DNA of 64,000 nt from Salminus brasiliensis (GCF_030463535.1 NC_132901.1:4658640-4722639), one strand, 5' to 3'; shown: positions 45,422 to 58,204, counted from the stretch's first letter. Numbers and translations: made by a program. Notes: generated by a model from the sequence alone, not told the origin.

Positions 45422-48400
45422 ATGGCCATGAAGATGAGAATGGACATTCAGAATGACCCTCTTCAGGAGCAGGAAACAGAAAGAGTGGACAGAACCTCTG
45501 CATTACATGATGGAGATGCTCGGTACCGAGGTCAGAACAAAGCAGATGGGTCAGTTTACTCAGTGTTAATGTGTTTCTACATGTATTTAATGTGTGTTTG
45601 TGGGTTGTCTACTTTTAGGGGTGTTCAGGATGGCTGCACTGTGTCTCGGTGTGATGTGTATTCTACAGGCCACTCTCAACATGGCTCTGAGACTGCACTG
45701 TAAGTTCTACATGTCTGACCAAACATTACAGACAAGATCATTAAATACAGGCTTTGAGTTTAGACTGCCATTGCTGTCTGAAGACTTACTGTGTTCATGT
45801 CTTTCAGTTATTCCTCTACAGACCAGCTGTACTGCAGAGAGACATCAGTTGCAGACCAGTAACACCAACCTGACTATGGAGAAAGACCAGTTACAGAAGG
45901 AGAGAGATGAGCTGCAGAGAGTTCTTTCTGAACTGAGTAAGCAAATACTCATCATGAACTGTCAGATGACTCTTCAGAAGCACAAGGGTTTGTTTACTTT
46001 AAGGGGTTTCCATGGTGATGGTGACAGAGATGTTGATGGGCACTGGGGGTCATCATGACTAGAACTATAAAATAGCCACTATCCAAAATGCCCAGTAAAT
46101 GTTCTATATGTACAGGATAATGTTGATGATGGTAAACCAGAGATAAATAAACCCATACTTAATGACAATGGTCAAAAGCCAATCCGCACCAAGAGCCCTT
46201 CAAGCTTCAAGTACGGCTCGGCTCGACCCGCCATCCCTCAAAATCCATGGAAGACAAGCATCCAGGCTTTTTTCTGTCATGACACCAAAGTGGTGGAACG
46301 AGCTACCCCTGGATGTCCGAACGGCAGAGTCCAACACTCGCTGTCTTCAAATGCAGACTGAAGACCCACCTCTTCTGAGAGTACTTGGGCAAATAGCAGA
46401 GAGTGGTCTCCTTACTGACTTGTATTTAGTAGAGTCTAATCTTAGAGGTATCTCTGAATTATTAGTCTAATCAAACTATCTGAGGTTTTTCTTTGGTTAA
46501 ATAGCAAAGCACTTTTGTAAGTCGCTCTGGATAAGAGTGTCTGCTAAATACTTTTTTTGGGGACTATTTTACCTAGGAACGTCCCACATGTTAAAAATAA
46601 TGCTTCCATCATCAGACAGCATCTTCATAATTTCATGCAGCAGCTCTGTAGTAATGGGCAGTAAACTGCTTCAATTATGTTGTACGGTTTGCATTAACAA
46701 AATAGCACAGAACTAGATTTAGCATTGCCTAATATAGACGCATCACAACCACCTGTGACAGTTGGGAACCATAGGAGCACACAACCGAACAGCCAAGAAT
46801 CTAACCGAAACCAAAAAATGGGTAAAGAGGCAGAGATCAGTACACGAGAAGGCATTGGAAAAGATGCTCAGTAGGCAATGATGTGTTGGCAGTTCTTTGC
46901 AAGGTAGCAAATGAACAGAACATGAATATATACAAACACAGTGAATTGCAAACAGGTGAGACAGATCAGTACTCCAGTGAACGTGAGTAAGGAAACAGTC
47001 TCTGATTGGTTGTGGTGAATGGTGTGATAGTGATGTCATGGGAAGGAGGATTCTGGGAGTTCAGGTGGTCAATGGATGACCCCTGGGCTGTTTTCTTCTA
47101 TTTAAAGTTTTGTTCATAAACTTTCCAAATATGTCTGTTTTACACAGTATTAAAGTTTGACACATTGCTCAGATGTTAAAAGTGATAATTTGTTGTGTAA
47201 TAAACCCTACAAAGATGTCTATTTAAGATGTCTTCACTTTGATATATGCTAACACCAACCAACCTGTGCATATAAATTTTTGCCCATATTACACATTTTT
47301 AAACTCATTAGATGTCTGGTTCTCATCACCACGGTTTATTTACATTTATAAGGGATGTCCCAATCTTTGCTTATTTAAATGGGCCGAGTATCAGCTTTTT
47401 TTAATCCTTCATCTAGTTCCGATGCTTTGTTTTTACCACTGTGTTTTAGCAGAGCACCCTCTGGCTTCCTCTAGGCTTCATTAACAGACACGATTCCCAG
47501 CCCACAGCAGTGAGGAGCATTCTCAGAAGGTAGTGGAGCAGTTTAGAGTCTGCAGTGAGAAACTTCACAACAAAACCGTCACAGAAACGTTCTCCTCCTG
47601 GGAGAACCAAGCACCTCTCTTTGGTTTAACCCAGCACTGAACAGTGTTCAGAACTGTGAGGAGGAGGCTATGCTAGCATGGTAAAGAAAATGTAATCATG
47701 AGAGGAAAACCACACTATTAAACATTATTCTTTGTCAGCAGTCGACCAACAACAACAGATATCAGTCCAGAGTGTGTACCACTACACATACACACACACC
47801 TGAAGTGACTGAAGTGACTGCATGTGTTTTAGAGAAACTGGGAGCTGAATGGTCAGGGAGGTGAGTCAGACTGGATTACAAGACATTAAACATTATAAAT
47901 TATACACTAAATCCAGTCCAGAGCATCTGATCATATAACCTGCTACTATAACACAGTGGTTTTATTACAGTATTAACGAATAAATCTGATTGGATCAGTA
48001 TTAGCCGCTGTTTCGCACTGAGGTATTCTAATCAGATCAGGGGGACAAAAAAAAACTGCATCAGACATACGAAGTGCCACCTAATGTGAATGGCAATACT
48101 TTGCACATTGACACCAGTGAAACAGGCTTTACTGTGCTGTGGATCCTTCTACATAATGTAAACATAATTAAACTGAACTGATATAATAATTTTACTTTCT
48201 CTTTGAAAAGATCAAAAGCTTGGACAAGGGTGGAGCTACTTCAGATCTAGTCTTTACTACATCTCTACTGAAAAGAAGAACTGGACAGAGAGCAGAAAGG
48301 ACTGTGAGGAGAGAAGAGCAGACCTGGTGATCATCAACAGCAGAGAGGAACAGGTGAGAGAGAAAGAGAGAGAGAGAGAGACTCTTCTCCAGCTGTATCT

Positions 48401-48826
48401 GTTCACATGGTGTCACACTGTGCTGGATTTCAGGAGTTCCTCAATAAAGAATTTGGCAGCAGTGACACTTGGATTGGTCTGACAGACTCGGAAACAGAGG
48501 GGGAATGGAAATGGGTTGACGGCTCAGCACTGACCACTGGGTAAGAGGCTGCTGAACTGAACTCTGACCATGATGCAGTTTTTCCCTGTAGCTCTTTGAA
48601 GATCTAGATGGTAAATAGTGAACAGTCTGATTCTGTGTGTTTCAGCTACTGGTGGAAGGGAGAACCCAATGATTATGGAAGAAATGAGGACTGTGCTGTA
48701 ACTGGATTTAGAAGAGCTACACCTGGTGCTGTAGAAACCTGGGCTGATTTTCCCTGTCTACACTCTACAATCGGGATCTGTGAAAAAACCTTTAGCTGGG
48801 TTGTAACTGAGTGTAAATCAGAGTGA
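45422..48826 (+). CDS. C-type lectin receptor G, array end with own lectin exons, 249 aa
   Basis: Exons 45422-45530, 45619-45699, 45808-45936, 48211-48353, 48434-48540 and 48646-48826 join in frame (750 nt). The head is almost that of E and F, with the same tail lacking the membrane-distal tyrosine. The neck is one 14-residue unit shorter, with one N-L-T sequon. The lectin exons are clearly more diverged ([39 protein letters not shown]). An extra A before the stop (GAAAAAACC for GAGAAACC) shifts the last frame, so the protein ends [13 protein letters not shown] and not PLAGL, adding a cysteine and about eight residues. The intron before the lectin exons is 2.3 kb and carries an L2-like fragment. 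Confidence 0.87.
46160..46555 (+). mobile_element. L2-like LINE 3' fragment in gene G intron
   Basis: Contains [20 protein letters not shown]-type sequence and the tail GTAAGTCGCTCTGGATAAGA then GTGTCTGCTAAATA. A longer copy of the same element lies at 60545-61140. Confidence 0.8.
46556..48190. other. Long intron of G, nothing further recognised
   Basis: Short frames only. The last 130 bases (CGAAGTGCCACCTAATG, 48070-48086) keep the right arm of the hairpin of D-F, so this end is homologous to their introns, while the rest is not. Confidence 0.5.
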
Positions 48827-49070
48827 AAAGCAGAGGATGGTGTTAAAGCTCTGCTCTAACATCCCGACTGATCCTGTCTGGTCAAAGTCTTTTGCTCGAG
48901 GCCTGAATCTCAGATCAGATAAAGAGAGGCTAGAATTACCACTGCATTCCCACTGTAAAGCTACAACATACAGAGCACAGAATCCACGAGCTGAACATCT
49001 CACAAGTGTCTATTTAAGCTACAGCTGATCTACCTGCTATTGAAGTGAATGTACAGCACTGTTAGCTTGG

Positions 49071-49733
49071 TGCTATTGTGGTTTTGAGATCATAGCAGTA
49101 CATAGTCAGATGATTATTATCTCTCACATATACCATATGTATTCCATTAGCTTCATTCTCTTAGTATATTATATCCAGACTAACATACTAATAGGCTTAA
49201 TAGGCACTTAATCATTATTTTCAGGTGGACTTTTACTGCTCCGTGTGAAAGGGAGCACAAATCAGTTACTCCCCTTCACTCAAAGTGGAACAAACTAGCT
49301 ACTCCTCTGGTCCTAAGTGTAGGCCTTATCTGCTTTCCCTGTATTGGCCACAGTGAGTTACTGTTCAAGTGACCTCAAAGTTGCATACCAACTCGTTTTG
49401 GTATCTCCAGGTGTGAGGAGCTTTTAAAAAACATATTTGAGCTTCCTTCCTCTTCATTAATTATGCACAAATGTTAACGCCCTTTTGTTTATTCATATCA
49501 CAATTAGGTGTAATCAATGCACTATAACTGTGTCTTCTGTGAACCAATAGAAGGTGACAACACCCCATTGAGGAGAAATATAACCTTTTGTAACTTGGTC
49601 AAGCTTCGGAGATCTCTGGGTATTTGTCAGGAGCTTCTCCCCAGCCTAAATCTTTTTTTCAATAAATATATTACTTTGGAGCATTAATTGTGGCTCTGTG
49701 ATTTTACTGATTTCTGCATTTTCAACCTGCTAT
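49071..49733 (+). mobile_element. Solo-LTR-like insertion downstream of gene G
   Basis: A 651-bp insert (49077-49727) is flanked by TGCTAT on both sides (49071-49076 and 49728-49733). The genes D, E and F have the undisturbed site CTTGGTGCTATCTAAGAGGG with a single TGCTAT. The insert starts TGTGG, has a TATA-like AAATATAACC near 49577 and an AATAAA at 49661, the usual order in an LTR, but it ends CAACC and not CA. No coding remains were found, so it may be a solo LTR or another element. Confidence 0.65.
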
Positions 49734-49734
49734 C

Positions 49735-50600
<866 letters not shown>

Positions 50601-50704
50601 GTGTGTATATAGCCATTCATACAGCATCTCCTTATAATGGAGACAGACATAGTTTACATGTGTTTTTACTAGATGAGAATAATTTTACATTTGTTTAAAT
50701 GTGT

Positions 50705-50835
50705 TTAATATACACCAATCAGCCATGAGATTAGCACCACTGAGCGGTAAAGTGAATCTACAGTCTGTCAAGGGGTGGATATATAAGGCAGCAAGTGAAC
50801 GGTCGGTTCTTCTAGGTGATGTGAATATGTTACAA
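50705..50835 (+). mobile_element. Tc1-like terminal fragment
   Basis: ATACACCAATCAGCCATGAG, GTGGATATATAAGGCAGCAA and GTGAACGGTCGGTTCTTC match the left end of the Tc1 type at 61290-61400. Confidence 0.6.
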
Positions 50836-51228
50836 GAACATCATAATTATTTTTTACCAGATGGATTCTTCTCGGCGCGGTGAGCCGTTAGCTATCTGAA
50901 ATGCTTGTAGTCAGTTGACTGGGTTAGCTTTTACCCTAGCATGCACTACTCAATGCCTCCACTCAATGCTTGGAGGTTTTACACCACCCTTGTCACTGCT
51001 AGGAGTTGGGCATGATGAACTCAGGCTCATGTGTGGATCCCTCAGAGTGTCGCATTCTGTAGGCTGTGCTTTTCTATTGATTTACTAGAAGCCATCAAAC
51101 TGTTCAGCATCAAAATGACTGCTGGTTGTTTAATAATTATATTAATTAGTAAATAATAATCAAGTTGTTAATTTATTGATTAAATTGTGTAAAGAGAGTG
51201 TTCTCAGCATTTATATTAAGTGTAAAAT

Positions 51229-51230
<2 letters not shown>

Positions 51231-51268
<38 letters not shown>
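51231..51268. repeat. GT microsatellite
   Basis: Nineteen GT units. Confidence 0.95.
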
Positions 51269-51270
<2 letters not shown>

Positions 51271-51420
51271 TATGTGTGTGGACACAGCACTACTTTTATT
51301 GAGTCATCTATTATGGAAGTTTCATCATCATGAGGCTCTCCAAAAAGGGAAGTCCCACAGCCAATTAGCAAGTTGCATTTTGTGATTTCCCTTTTTTAAA
51401 CACACACGCACACACACACA

Positions 51421-51462
51421 CTCAGCCACAGACGAAGTGTGTGCCGTTTGTCTTCATTCAGA
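51421..51462 (+). promoter_or_regulatory. Possible untranslated first exon of gene H
   Basis: GTCTTCATTCAGAG|GTAAAT aligns with the noncoding exon ends upstream of D, E, F and G (GTCTTCTATCAGAG|GT). The exon start is not determined. The distance to the coding exon at 54094 is large because a Tc1 copy and a SINE intervene. Confidence 0.4.
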
Positions 51463-51544
51463 GGTAAATATTAACATTTACTCAGTTACACATTTCTACC
51501 TGTACAGACCTTTTTAAACAGCCTTACATTAACATATATAAAGT

Positions 51545-51720
51545 GTTTGTGCCAAACTGGTCAACCAGTGTGGTCAAGCTGGTCAAGCCGAACCATTTAA
51601 CGCAAATGAAAACATGTGCTATTCTGGTCAACAAGCACCTGTCTTGCCAGGATAGGGTATGGTTTCACCTGGTTGACCAGCGTTTTGACCACCTTGACCA
51701 TCAAGGACCAGCTTATACTC
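51545..51720. repeat. TGGTCAAGCTGGTC-type palindromic repeat
   Basis: GTGGTCAAGCTGGTCAAGCC on the left and CTTGACCATCAAGGACCAGC on the right form imperfect inverted ends, as in other MITE-like fish repeats. Confidence 0.6.
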
Positions 51721-52017
51721 TGTTTACAGATTTTAGCCACATGCATTTACACTCAGTAGCCAAATGCGTTTCTGGTTAGTAGGACTGAAATCCGATTGCT
51801 GTGTGGGACGGAATAGGCTAATTCGCTCAGAAGTGGTTTGAGTGATAAGATTTGTATCTGATTTAAATGTGTCTTTGGTTTGTTCACACTTGCAGTTTTA
51901 ATGTGGCTTGGCCTTATTCAGATATAATAAAGATACTCAAGATGGATAAAGTGACCATTTGCCAAACCAGTTGCCAGCAAAAGCTGGTCTTGAGCTGTTT
52001 TTTTTTTTTCATTTGTA

Positions 52018-52435
52018 CGGAGCCCAAATGGTCCAGCGGACTAAGGCACTGCCACTATGATCAGAGGATCACTGGTTCAAATTCCAGTCATGCTGCTAGC
52101 CATCGGCAGCTGAGGCTCTGAGAGATCACAATTAGCCTTGTTCTCTCCATGTTGGGCAGATCACATTCTCTCCCCACATCACTTTGCTGCGGTGCTGGCC
52201 ATCACTGGCGTCTGCGGCCTGGTGTGTCGAAGTCGGGTATGGGGCGCTTCTCCCCAGGTACATTGGTTGCTTGGTGGTGTTGCATTGGCGGTAGTTCGAA
52301 AAATTAGAGACTTGTCTGTCAGGCTTGACCACCAGTACAGTCAAAGGGTGGTGTCATTGGCATTGCATGTGATGGGGGAGAGTACGTACAGGTTGGGTAG
52401 AGGGCAAACAAATTGGGGAGAAAAATAGAATAAAA
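52018..52435 (+). mobile_element. tRNA-derived SINE, longest copy
   Basis: A-box-like TGGTCCAGCGGACTAAGGC and B-box-like GGTTCAAATTCCAGTC are spaced as in a tRNA gene, followed by the body seen in the other copies and a GGGGAGAAAAATAGAATAAA end. Confidence 0.8.
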
Positions 52436-52844
52436 CTATAATTTTTTGTACAATTTGTAGTATTTCGTTGAAAGCTGGTTGTTTTCTGTCAATTCCTACA
52501 CACCAAATATCAGAAAAAATGCCTTGAAATAGTGTAATGTACATAATATCTTGTTTGTTCGTTCATGTTTGATTTAAGGAATGGTCAACTCAGTCTTGCT
52601 AATCTTGCTAACAAGTAACCAAATGAAACAGTCACCGCTTGCATTACTCAGATGACTACTACCTTCCCAATCGGGGCAATGTAGAGGCTTCACTTCATTC
52701 ATAAAAACAGCCCTTAAACCGTGTTTTACAGGCATCCTCACATTCATATTTACCATGAAAGTCCAGTAAGCAGGGAGCATGCAGCAAGACCTTTGTCTTA
52801 GTAAACTCATTAGAATTTCCTGGATTTATCTAACTCTCAAATTC

Positions 52845-54035
52845 CGACCAACGCAATCTAAACTAACTAAACAAATAACACAAAACAATTATACTGTCCA
52901 TGTCTTTTACTAAGAGTATTGATTAAACATCCACAGTGCAGGCTAGAAAAAGTAAGTGAACTTCTGTGGTAATGATTTCTCAGTGGTAATTGAAAGGGCA
53001 TTTGAGTTAAGGATTAGCGATTGGAAGTGTGGGTTTCACAGGTGCTTTATCCAGTAAATAGATCCTCAGATCTGTTATAGAGATGCATAAAGCTGGAAAA
53101 GGCTACAAAAGCATTGCTAAAGAGTACATCAATCCACAAATAGAGAAGATTATGGACTGTTGCTATTCTCCCTAGGAGTGGACGTCCTTTTTAGAACTTT
53201 TTAAATAGCACAAAGGGCAATCCTGAACAAGGTGAGAAAAACCGAAGGGTAACATCAAAAGACCTATAGAAGACTCTACAAGCTGCAAAAAATTTGGTGT
53301 TCATAGAAGGACACAGTGAAGGAAGCAGCTGCTGTCCAAAAAAAACATTGCTGGCTTGTTTCAGGTTTGCCTAAGACCACCCAGATGTTCCACAAGGCAT
53401 ATAATATATAATAATCTATGGACAGATGAGACAAATGTGGAACCTGATTAGCACCTAATGCATAACACTATGTCTGGAGGAAGAAAAACACTTCTTACCA
53501 ACACCAAGAACTCATCCTGACTGTGAAGCATGGTGGGGGGAGCATCATGGTTTGAAGCTGCTTTCCTGCCTAATGGCCTGGATGCCCTTCGATCACTAAG
53601 GAAACAAAGAATTTAAAAGGTGTATCAAAACATTTTACAGAAACATGTAAGGGCAGCAGTCCACAACCTAAAGACCTGAAGAGACGTTGGGTCATGCAAC
53701 AAGACAGTGACCCAAAACACACAAATCAGCTGAAGAGTCATGACCTATTGAGATGCTGTAGCATTACTTGAAGAAGGCTGTGCACACATGGCATCACTGG
53801 AATATTGCTGACCTGAAGCCCATTTGCTGGGAGGAATGGTCCAAAATTTGTACTGCTACAGAAAACTGATTGCTGGTAGCTGAATTTGAAGATTCACTTA
53901 GTTTTTCTAGCCTGCACTTTGGATGTACTTGTTTCTGTTATTAATTTAATTAGATTGTGTTTGTCTGTCACTTCTAATAATCAAGCCACATTTTATTAGT
54001 CATTAATGCAGAGATTCAGGTATTTTACTTACTTT
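52845..54035 (+). mobile_element. Degenerate Tc1-like element with inverted ends
   Basis: Ends hold TCCACAGTGCAGGCTAGAAA (52930) and its inverse TTTTTCTAGCCTGCACTTTG (53901-53920). Transposase remains on the plus strand: MHKAGKGYKSIAKEYINPQI at 53082, GCATGGTGGGGGGAGCATCATGG at 53528 (HGGGSIMV-like), QQDSDPKHTNQ-like sequence near 53700. Many stops and frameshifts. Confidence 0.8.
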
Positions 54036-54093
54036 TTCAACACTTAATTAATCAACACTCAGTGTTATTGATTCTGCAAGGTTCCAGTGTGTT

Positions 54094-57000
54094 ATGGCCA
54101 CGAATATGGGAATGGACTATCAGAATGCCCCTCTTCGGGACCAGAAAACAGAAAGAGTGGACAGAACCTCTGCAGTACATGATAGACATGCTTCATACCG
54201 AAGTAAGAACATAGTTGATCAGTTTGATTGATTAATTTATTTAGTATTCATGTGTTTCTACATGTACTTAATGTGTGTATGTGGGTTGTCTATTTTTAGG
54301 GGTGTTCGGGATGGCTGCACTGTGTCTTGGTGTGATGTGTATTCTTCAGGCCACTCTCAACATTGCTCTGAGACTGCACTGTAAGTTCTAAGAGTTTAAC
54401 CTTATAGTGTCAAAGACACTGTATTTAAACCCCTCAGCCACCCACACTCTCTACACATGACTTTAGTAAAAGCCAATGAAAATGCATGTTCATGTCGTTC
54501 AGTTACTTCTCTACAGTCCAGCAGTATTACCAGCCGTACTGCAGAGATAGAGGAGTTACAGCAGGAGCTAGATAAACTGCAGAAGTCACTTTCTGAACAG
54601 AGTAAGTGAATATTACTCACAGATTTCTCTAAAGTAATGTCAATGTATTAAAACATATATATATATACTGCAAAATAAGTGAATGCATGATTATTCACTC
54701 CCTGTAAAGTGACAGACCTGATAGATAGTTGAAGTTGAAGTCTCAAGTGATTGTAGTATAAAGGCACCTGTCTGGAAAGTCCAGTCACTGGCTGATCAGT
54801 ATTCCAGTCAAAGACATCCCCTGGAATTCAATCAAATCCATCCATCATTAGGAAATGGAAAGAATATAGCACATGTGCTAGTCTGACTAGAGCAGGCCAG
54901 CCTCACACACTGAATGACTGTGCAAGAAGATGCGACATTGAATCAAGCCTAAACCCTAAATCCTATCCTTAACCTTGAATCAACCCTAAACCCTAACCTT
55001 ACCTTGAATCAACCCTAAACCCTAACCTTAACCTTGAATCCACCCTTAATCCTAACCCTAACCTTAACATTGAATCAACCATAAACCCTAAATCCTAAAC
55101 TTAACCTTGAATCAATCCTAAACCCTAACCTTAACCTTGAATACACCATTAATCCTAACCTTAACTTTGAATCCACCCTAAACCCTAAATCCTAAACTTA
55201 ACCTTGAATCAACCCTACATCCTAACCCTAACCTTAACCTTGAATCAATTCTTAATCCTTACCCCTAACTTTGAATCAACCCTTAATCCTAACCTTAACC
55301 TTGAATCAACCCTTAATCCTAACCTTACCTTTGAATCCACCCTTAATCCTAACCTTAAACCCGAATCAACCCTATATCCTAACCCCAACCTTGAATCCAC
55401 CCATAATCTTAACCTTGAATCAGCCCATAATCCTAACCCTAACCTTAAATCAACCCTTAATCCTAACCTTAACCTTGAATCAACCCTAAATCCTAACCTT
55501 AACCTTGAATCAACCCTAAATCCTTACCTTAACTTTGAATCAACCCTTAATCCGAACCTTAATCTTAAATCAGTCCTAAATCCTAACCTTAACCTTGAAT
55601 CAACCCTAAATCCTAACCTTAACCTTGAATCAGTCCTAAATCCTTACCTTAACCTTGAATCAACCCTTAATCCCAACCTTAATCTTAAATCAGTCCTAAA
55701 TCCTAACCTTAACCTTGAATCAACCCTAAATCTTAACTTTAACCTTGAATCCACCCTAAATTCTAACATTAACCTTGAATCCACCCTTAATCCTAACCTT
55801 AAACTTGAATCAACCCTATATCCTAACCCCAACCTTGAATCCACCCATAATCTTAGCCTTGAATCAGCCCAGAATCCTAACCCTAACCTTGAATCAACTC
55901 TAAATCCTAACCTTAACCTTGAATCAACCCTTAATCCCAACCTTAATCTTAAATCAGTCCTAAATCCTAACCTTAACCTTGAATCAACCCTAAATCCTAA
56001 CCTTAACCTTGAATCAACCCTTAATCCCAACCTTAATCTTAAATCAGTCCTAAATCCTAACCTTAACCTTGAATCAGTCCTAAATCCTAACTTTAACCTT
56101 AAATCCACCCTAAATTCTAACATTAACCCTGAATCAACCCTAAATCCTAACCATTTTGGAGGCAGTGAACTTTTCAGCTAATAGCTACGTCATCACTGCT
56201 GTAGGGGTGTCTGAAGGACAGTGGTTCATTTAATGTTGTGTTTAAACCCCGACCTCTAGATAGCAGTGTTGTACTCTGTCTTCAGATCCACTGTTCTGAT
56301 TGAGTAAAATTTCCTATGATTTTGAATATATCTATGAATATGAATTCTGATAAATCGCCCTGCTTACCGTATCAATGAATCAAAACCCCTGCATCTTCTT
56401 GCCAATATACAGCTCTATCTCAGTGTGTAAACAAGTGTGACTTGGTAAGTTTCTGTAGACTGGAGCTTTTTACAGCAAACCTCTGAATCTGAACCATTGA
56501 CTTATTAAGCAAGGGAGTGCTGCCTGGAAGATTTTTTCTGTGCCCCATACATATAGAGAATAGACATTACACTGGGCCACACAACTCTCACAGTTCTGCC
56601 AAACTACTCGATTAACCCTTTTTAAGGCCCTTAGAATCGTGTTGACCCCACCCACCCCCTTACCGGGCCCTGTCTTTTAGTGCCACTAATTCTTATTTTG
56701 AAATGGATATTCTTATACACTTCCTCAAATGTGACTTCAAACAGTTCCTCAATGGCTTTGGGGAACAGCAGTGAAATATGTCATTAACTGTTCAGACTGG
56801 CGACTGGTAAAACCAGCATCTTCCTATGTTTCAAAACTTTGACCACAATGTCAGTGTCACATCCCTCAAACGAGAAGTGTCATAACCAGTCAGGGTGTGA
56901 TGTCTTCACCCCCTAAGACCTCAAAGTGAAGAGGCAGGCGGCTGATTCATATCGGCGGGGGGGGTGTTGAGCTCTGGTTGTCGAGGGCAGGGCCCATCTC

Positions 57001-57568
57001 ATTTACAGATTTGCTTTTGTTGGAGTAATTATGTCTACTGCGACAAGAGCACTAGTAAGGTCAATATGTTGAAAGATTACCACCCCACCTCATTCCCAAC
57101 TCCCCCAACTCCTCCCAAACACCAAACGTATTGGATGTTTCCATCAATCCAGAGGATTCAGTTCTTCCACTGCTCCACAGCTCAATGCTGGGGGTCTTCA
57201 TACCCTTTTAGACCACACCTGGTGCCTGTCTACTCCAGATAGTCTGCTCTATTCTGTTGGCAATACTTTTGTACAAGGACATTTGCGCATGTGTGTTAGC
57301 AGTGGGCGCAACTAAAAGTAGAAGGGGTGTCCACAAATATTTGGACAGGTAGTAGAACATTAGTTAACTCATGGATCTTTCACCTTAACGAGAAAAGTCA
57401 ATTATGTTGATGTTCTCTTTGAGAAGAGCGTAACACCTTTCGAGGCTTGACCTACTTCAACTTCAGTCTTTACTACATCACTCCTAAGAAGAACTGGACA
57501 GAGAGCAGAAAGGACTGTCAAGAGAGAGGAACAGACCTGGTGATCATCAACAGCAGAGAGGAACAGGT

Positions 57569-57602
<34 letters not shown>

Positions 57603-58031
57603 CAGAGAGAGAGAGACTCTTCTCCAGCTGTATCTGTTAACATGGTGTCACACTGTGCTGGGTTTCAGGAGTTCATCAATAAAGAATTTGGCACATTTGC
57701 AGCTTGGATTGGCTTGACAGACTTAGAAACAGAGGGGGACTGGAAATGGGTGGACGGCTCAGCACTGACCACCAAGTAAGAGACCACTGAACTGAACTCT
57801 GACCATGATGCAGTTCTTCACTGTAGCTCTCTGAACATCTAGGTGTTAAATAGTGAACCGTCTGATTCTGTGTGTTTCAGATTCTGGGCAAATGGGGAAC
57901 CCAATAGTTTTGAGGGTGAGGAGGACTGTGGAGCAACTGGATACAAGGGACCTGTTTTATTAACCTGGGCTGATTATCCCTGTTCCTTGACTATAGTCGG
58001 GATCTGTGAAGTGTTTATAGGTAGAATGTGA
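54094..58031 (+). CDS. C-type lectin receptor H, short neck without sequons, 228 aa
   Basis: Exons 54094-54202, 54300-54380, 54503-54601, 57427-57566, 57669-57775 and 57881-58031 join in frame (687 nt). The tail ([20 protein letters not shown] start) keeps a tyrosine (DYQN) where E, F and G have Ile. The membrane segment matches E-G. The neck is short ([19 protein letters not shown]) with no N-L-T. The CTLD has [18 protein letters not shown]: the highly conserved Trp after the first Gly is Leu, and one residue is missing after YYI. It then has [19 protein letters not shown] and [10 protein letters not shown]. The 102-nt GA-rich lectin intron has no stop and keeps frame. The 2.8-kb intron before the CTLD holds a 1.2-kb minisatellite. 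The gene looks intact but its CTLD core is unusual. Confidence 0.82.
54950..56155 (+). repeat. 30-bp minisatellite, intron of gene H
   Basis: About forty units of CCTTAACCTTGAATCAACCC TAAATCCTAA type, in 30-bp register over long stretches, with variants TTAATCC, AAATCAGTCC and TATATCC. The left end contains plain AACCCTAAACCCTAA. Because 30 is divisible by three, long frames stay open on both strands (55204-56181 plus, 55644-56123 minus). They are not genes. Confidence 0.93.
57020..57350 (-). mobile_element. Non-autonomous element, copy 4
   Basis: Reverse orientation: TTCCACTGCTCCACAGCTCA, ATGCTGGGGGTCTTCATACC and the end GTGTCCACAAATATTTGGAC. Confidence 0.75.
57567..57668 (+). repeat. GA-rich 102-nt stop-free intron in gene H
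   Basis: GTGAGAGAGAGACAGAGAGA and more GA units, ending GGGTTTCAG. The lectin frame continues for 34 codons without a stop. Confidence 0.9.
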
Positions 58032-58204
58032 TGTAATTCTGCTGGTTATTTCTGTGTTTTAATAAGCTGTGATCTGCTTCATCAGTGACTGTGACAGAAT
58101 ACAGTTATACAGCGCCTCTTGCTGTGGTCGACCATTCTCTCCTCTCCGCTCGGCTACCATTAGCTTTTATCCTTTTCAGCCTGGCTGCCGTATTCTCATT
58201 AAGA

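Larger units (their letters stand above)
31590..45940 (+). repeat. 5.02-kb tandem array of gene halves (D tail + spacer + G-type head)
   Basis: Three successive units, about 31590-36540, 36541-41561 and 41562-45936, each run from the intron after a neck exon through the lectin exons, 3' UTR and spacer to the next gene's head and neck exon. Spacing is 5,021 bp between E and F features and 5,028 bp between F and G heads. By eye the second and third units differ by very few substitutions. Unit one carries more differences in the intron, and the head of G lacks a 611-bp block found in E and F. Confidence 0.9.

Noticed and set aside
46743-47039. 98-aa minus-strand frame in the intron of G as a gene
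   Set aside because: No domain, no splice or promoter support and located in a repeat-laden intron.
55204-56181. 325-aa reading frame as a real repetitive protein
   Set aside because: Open only because the 30-bp unit is divisible by three; the opposite strand is open too and it lies inside an intron of gene H.
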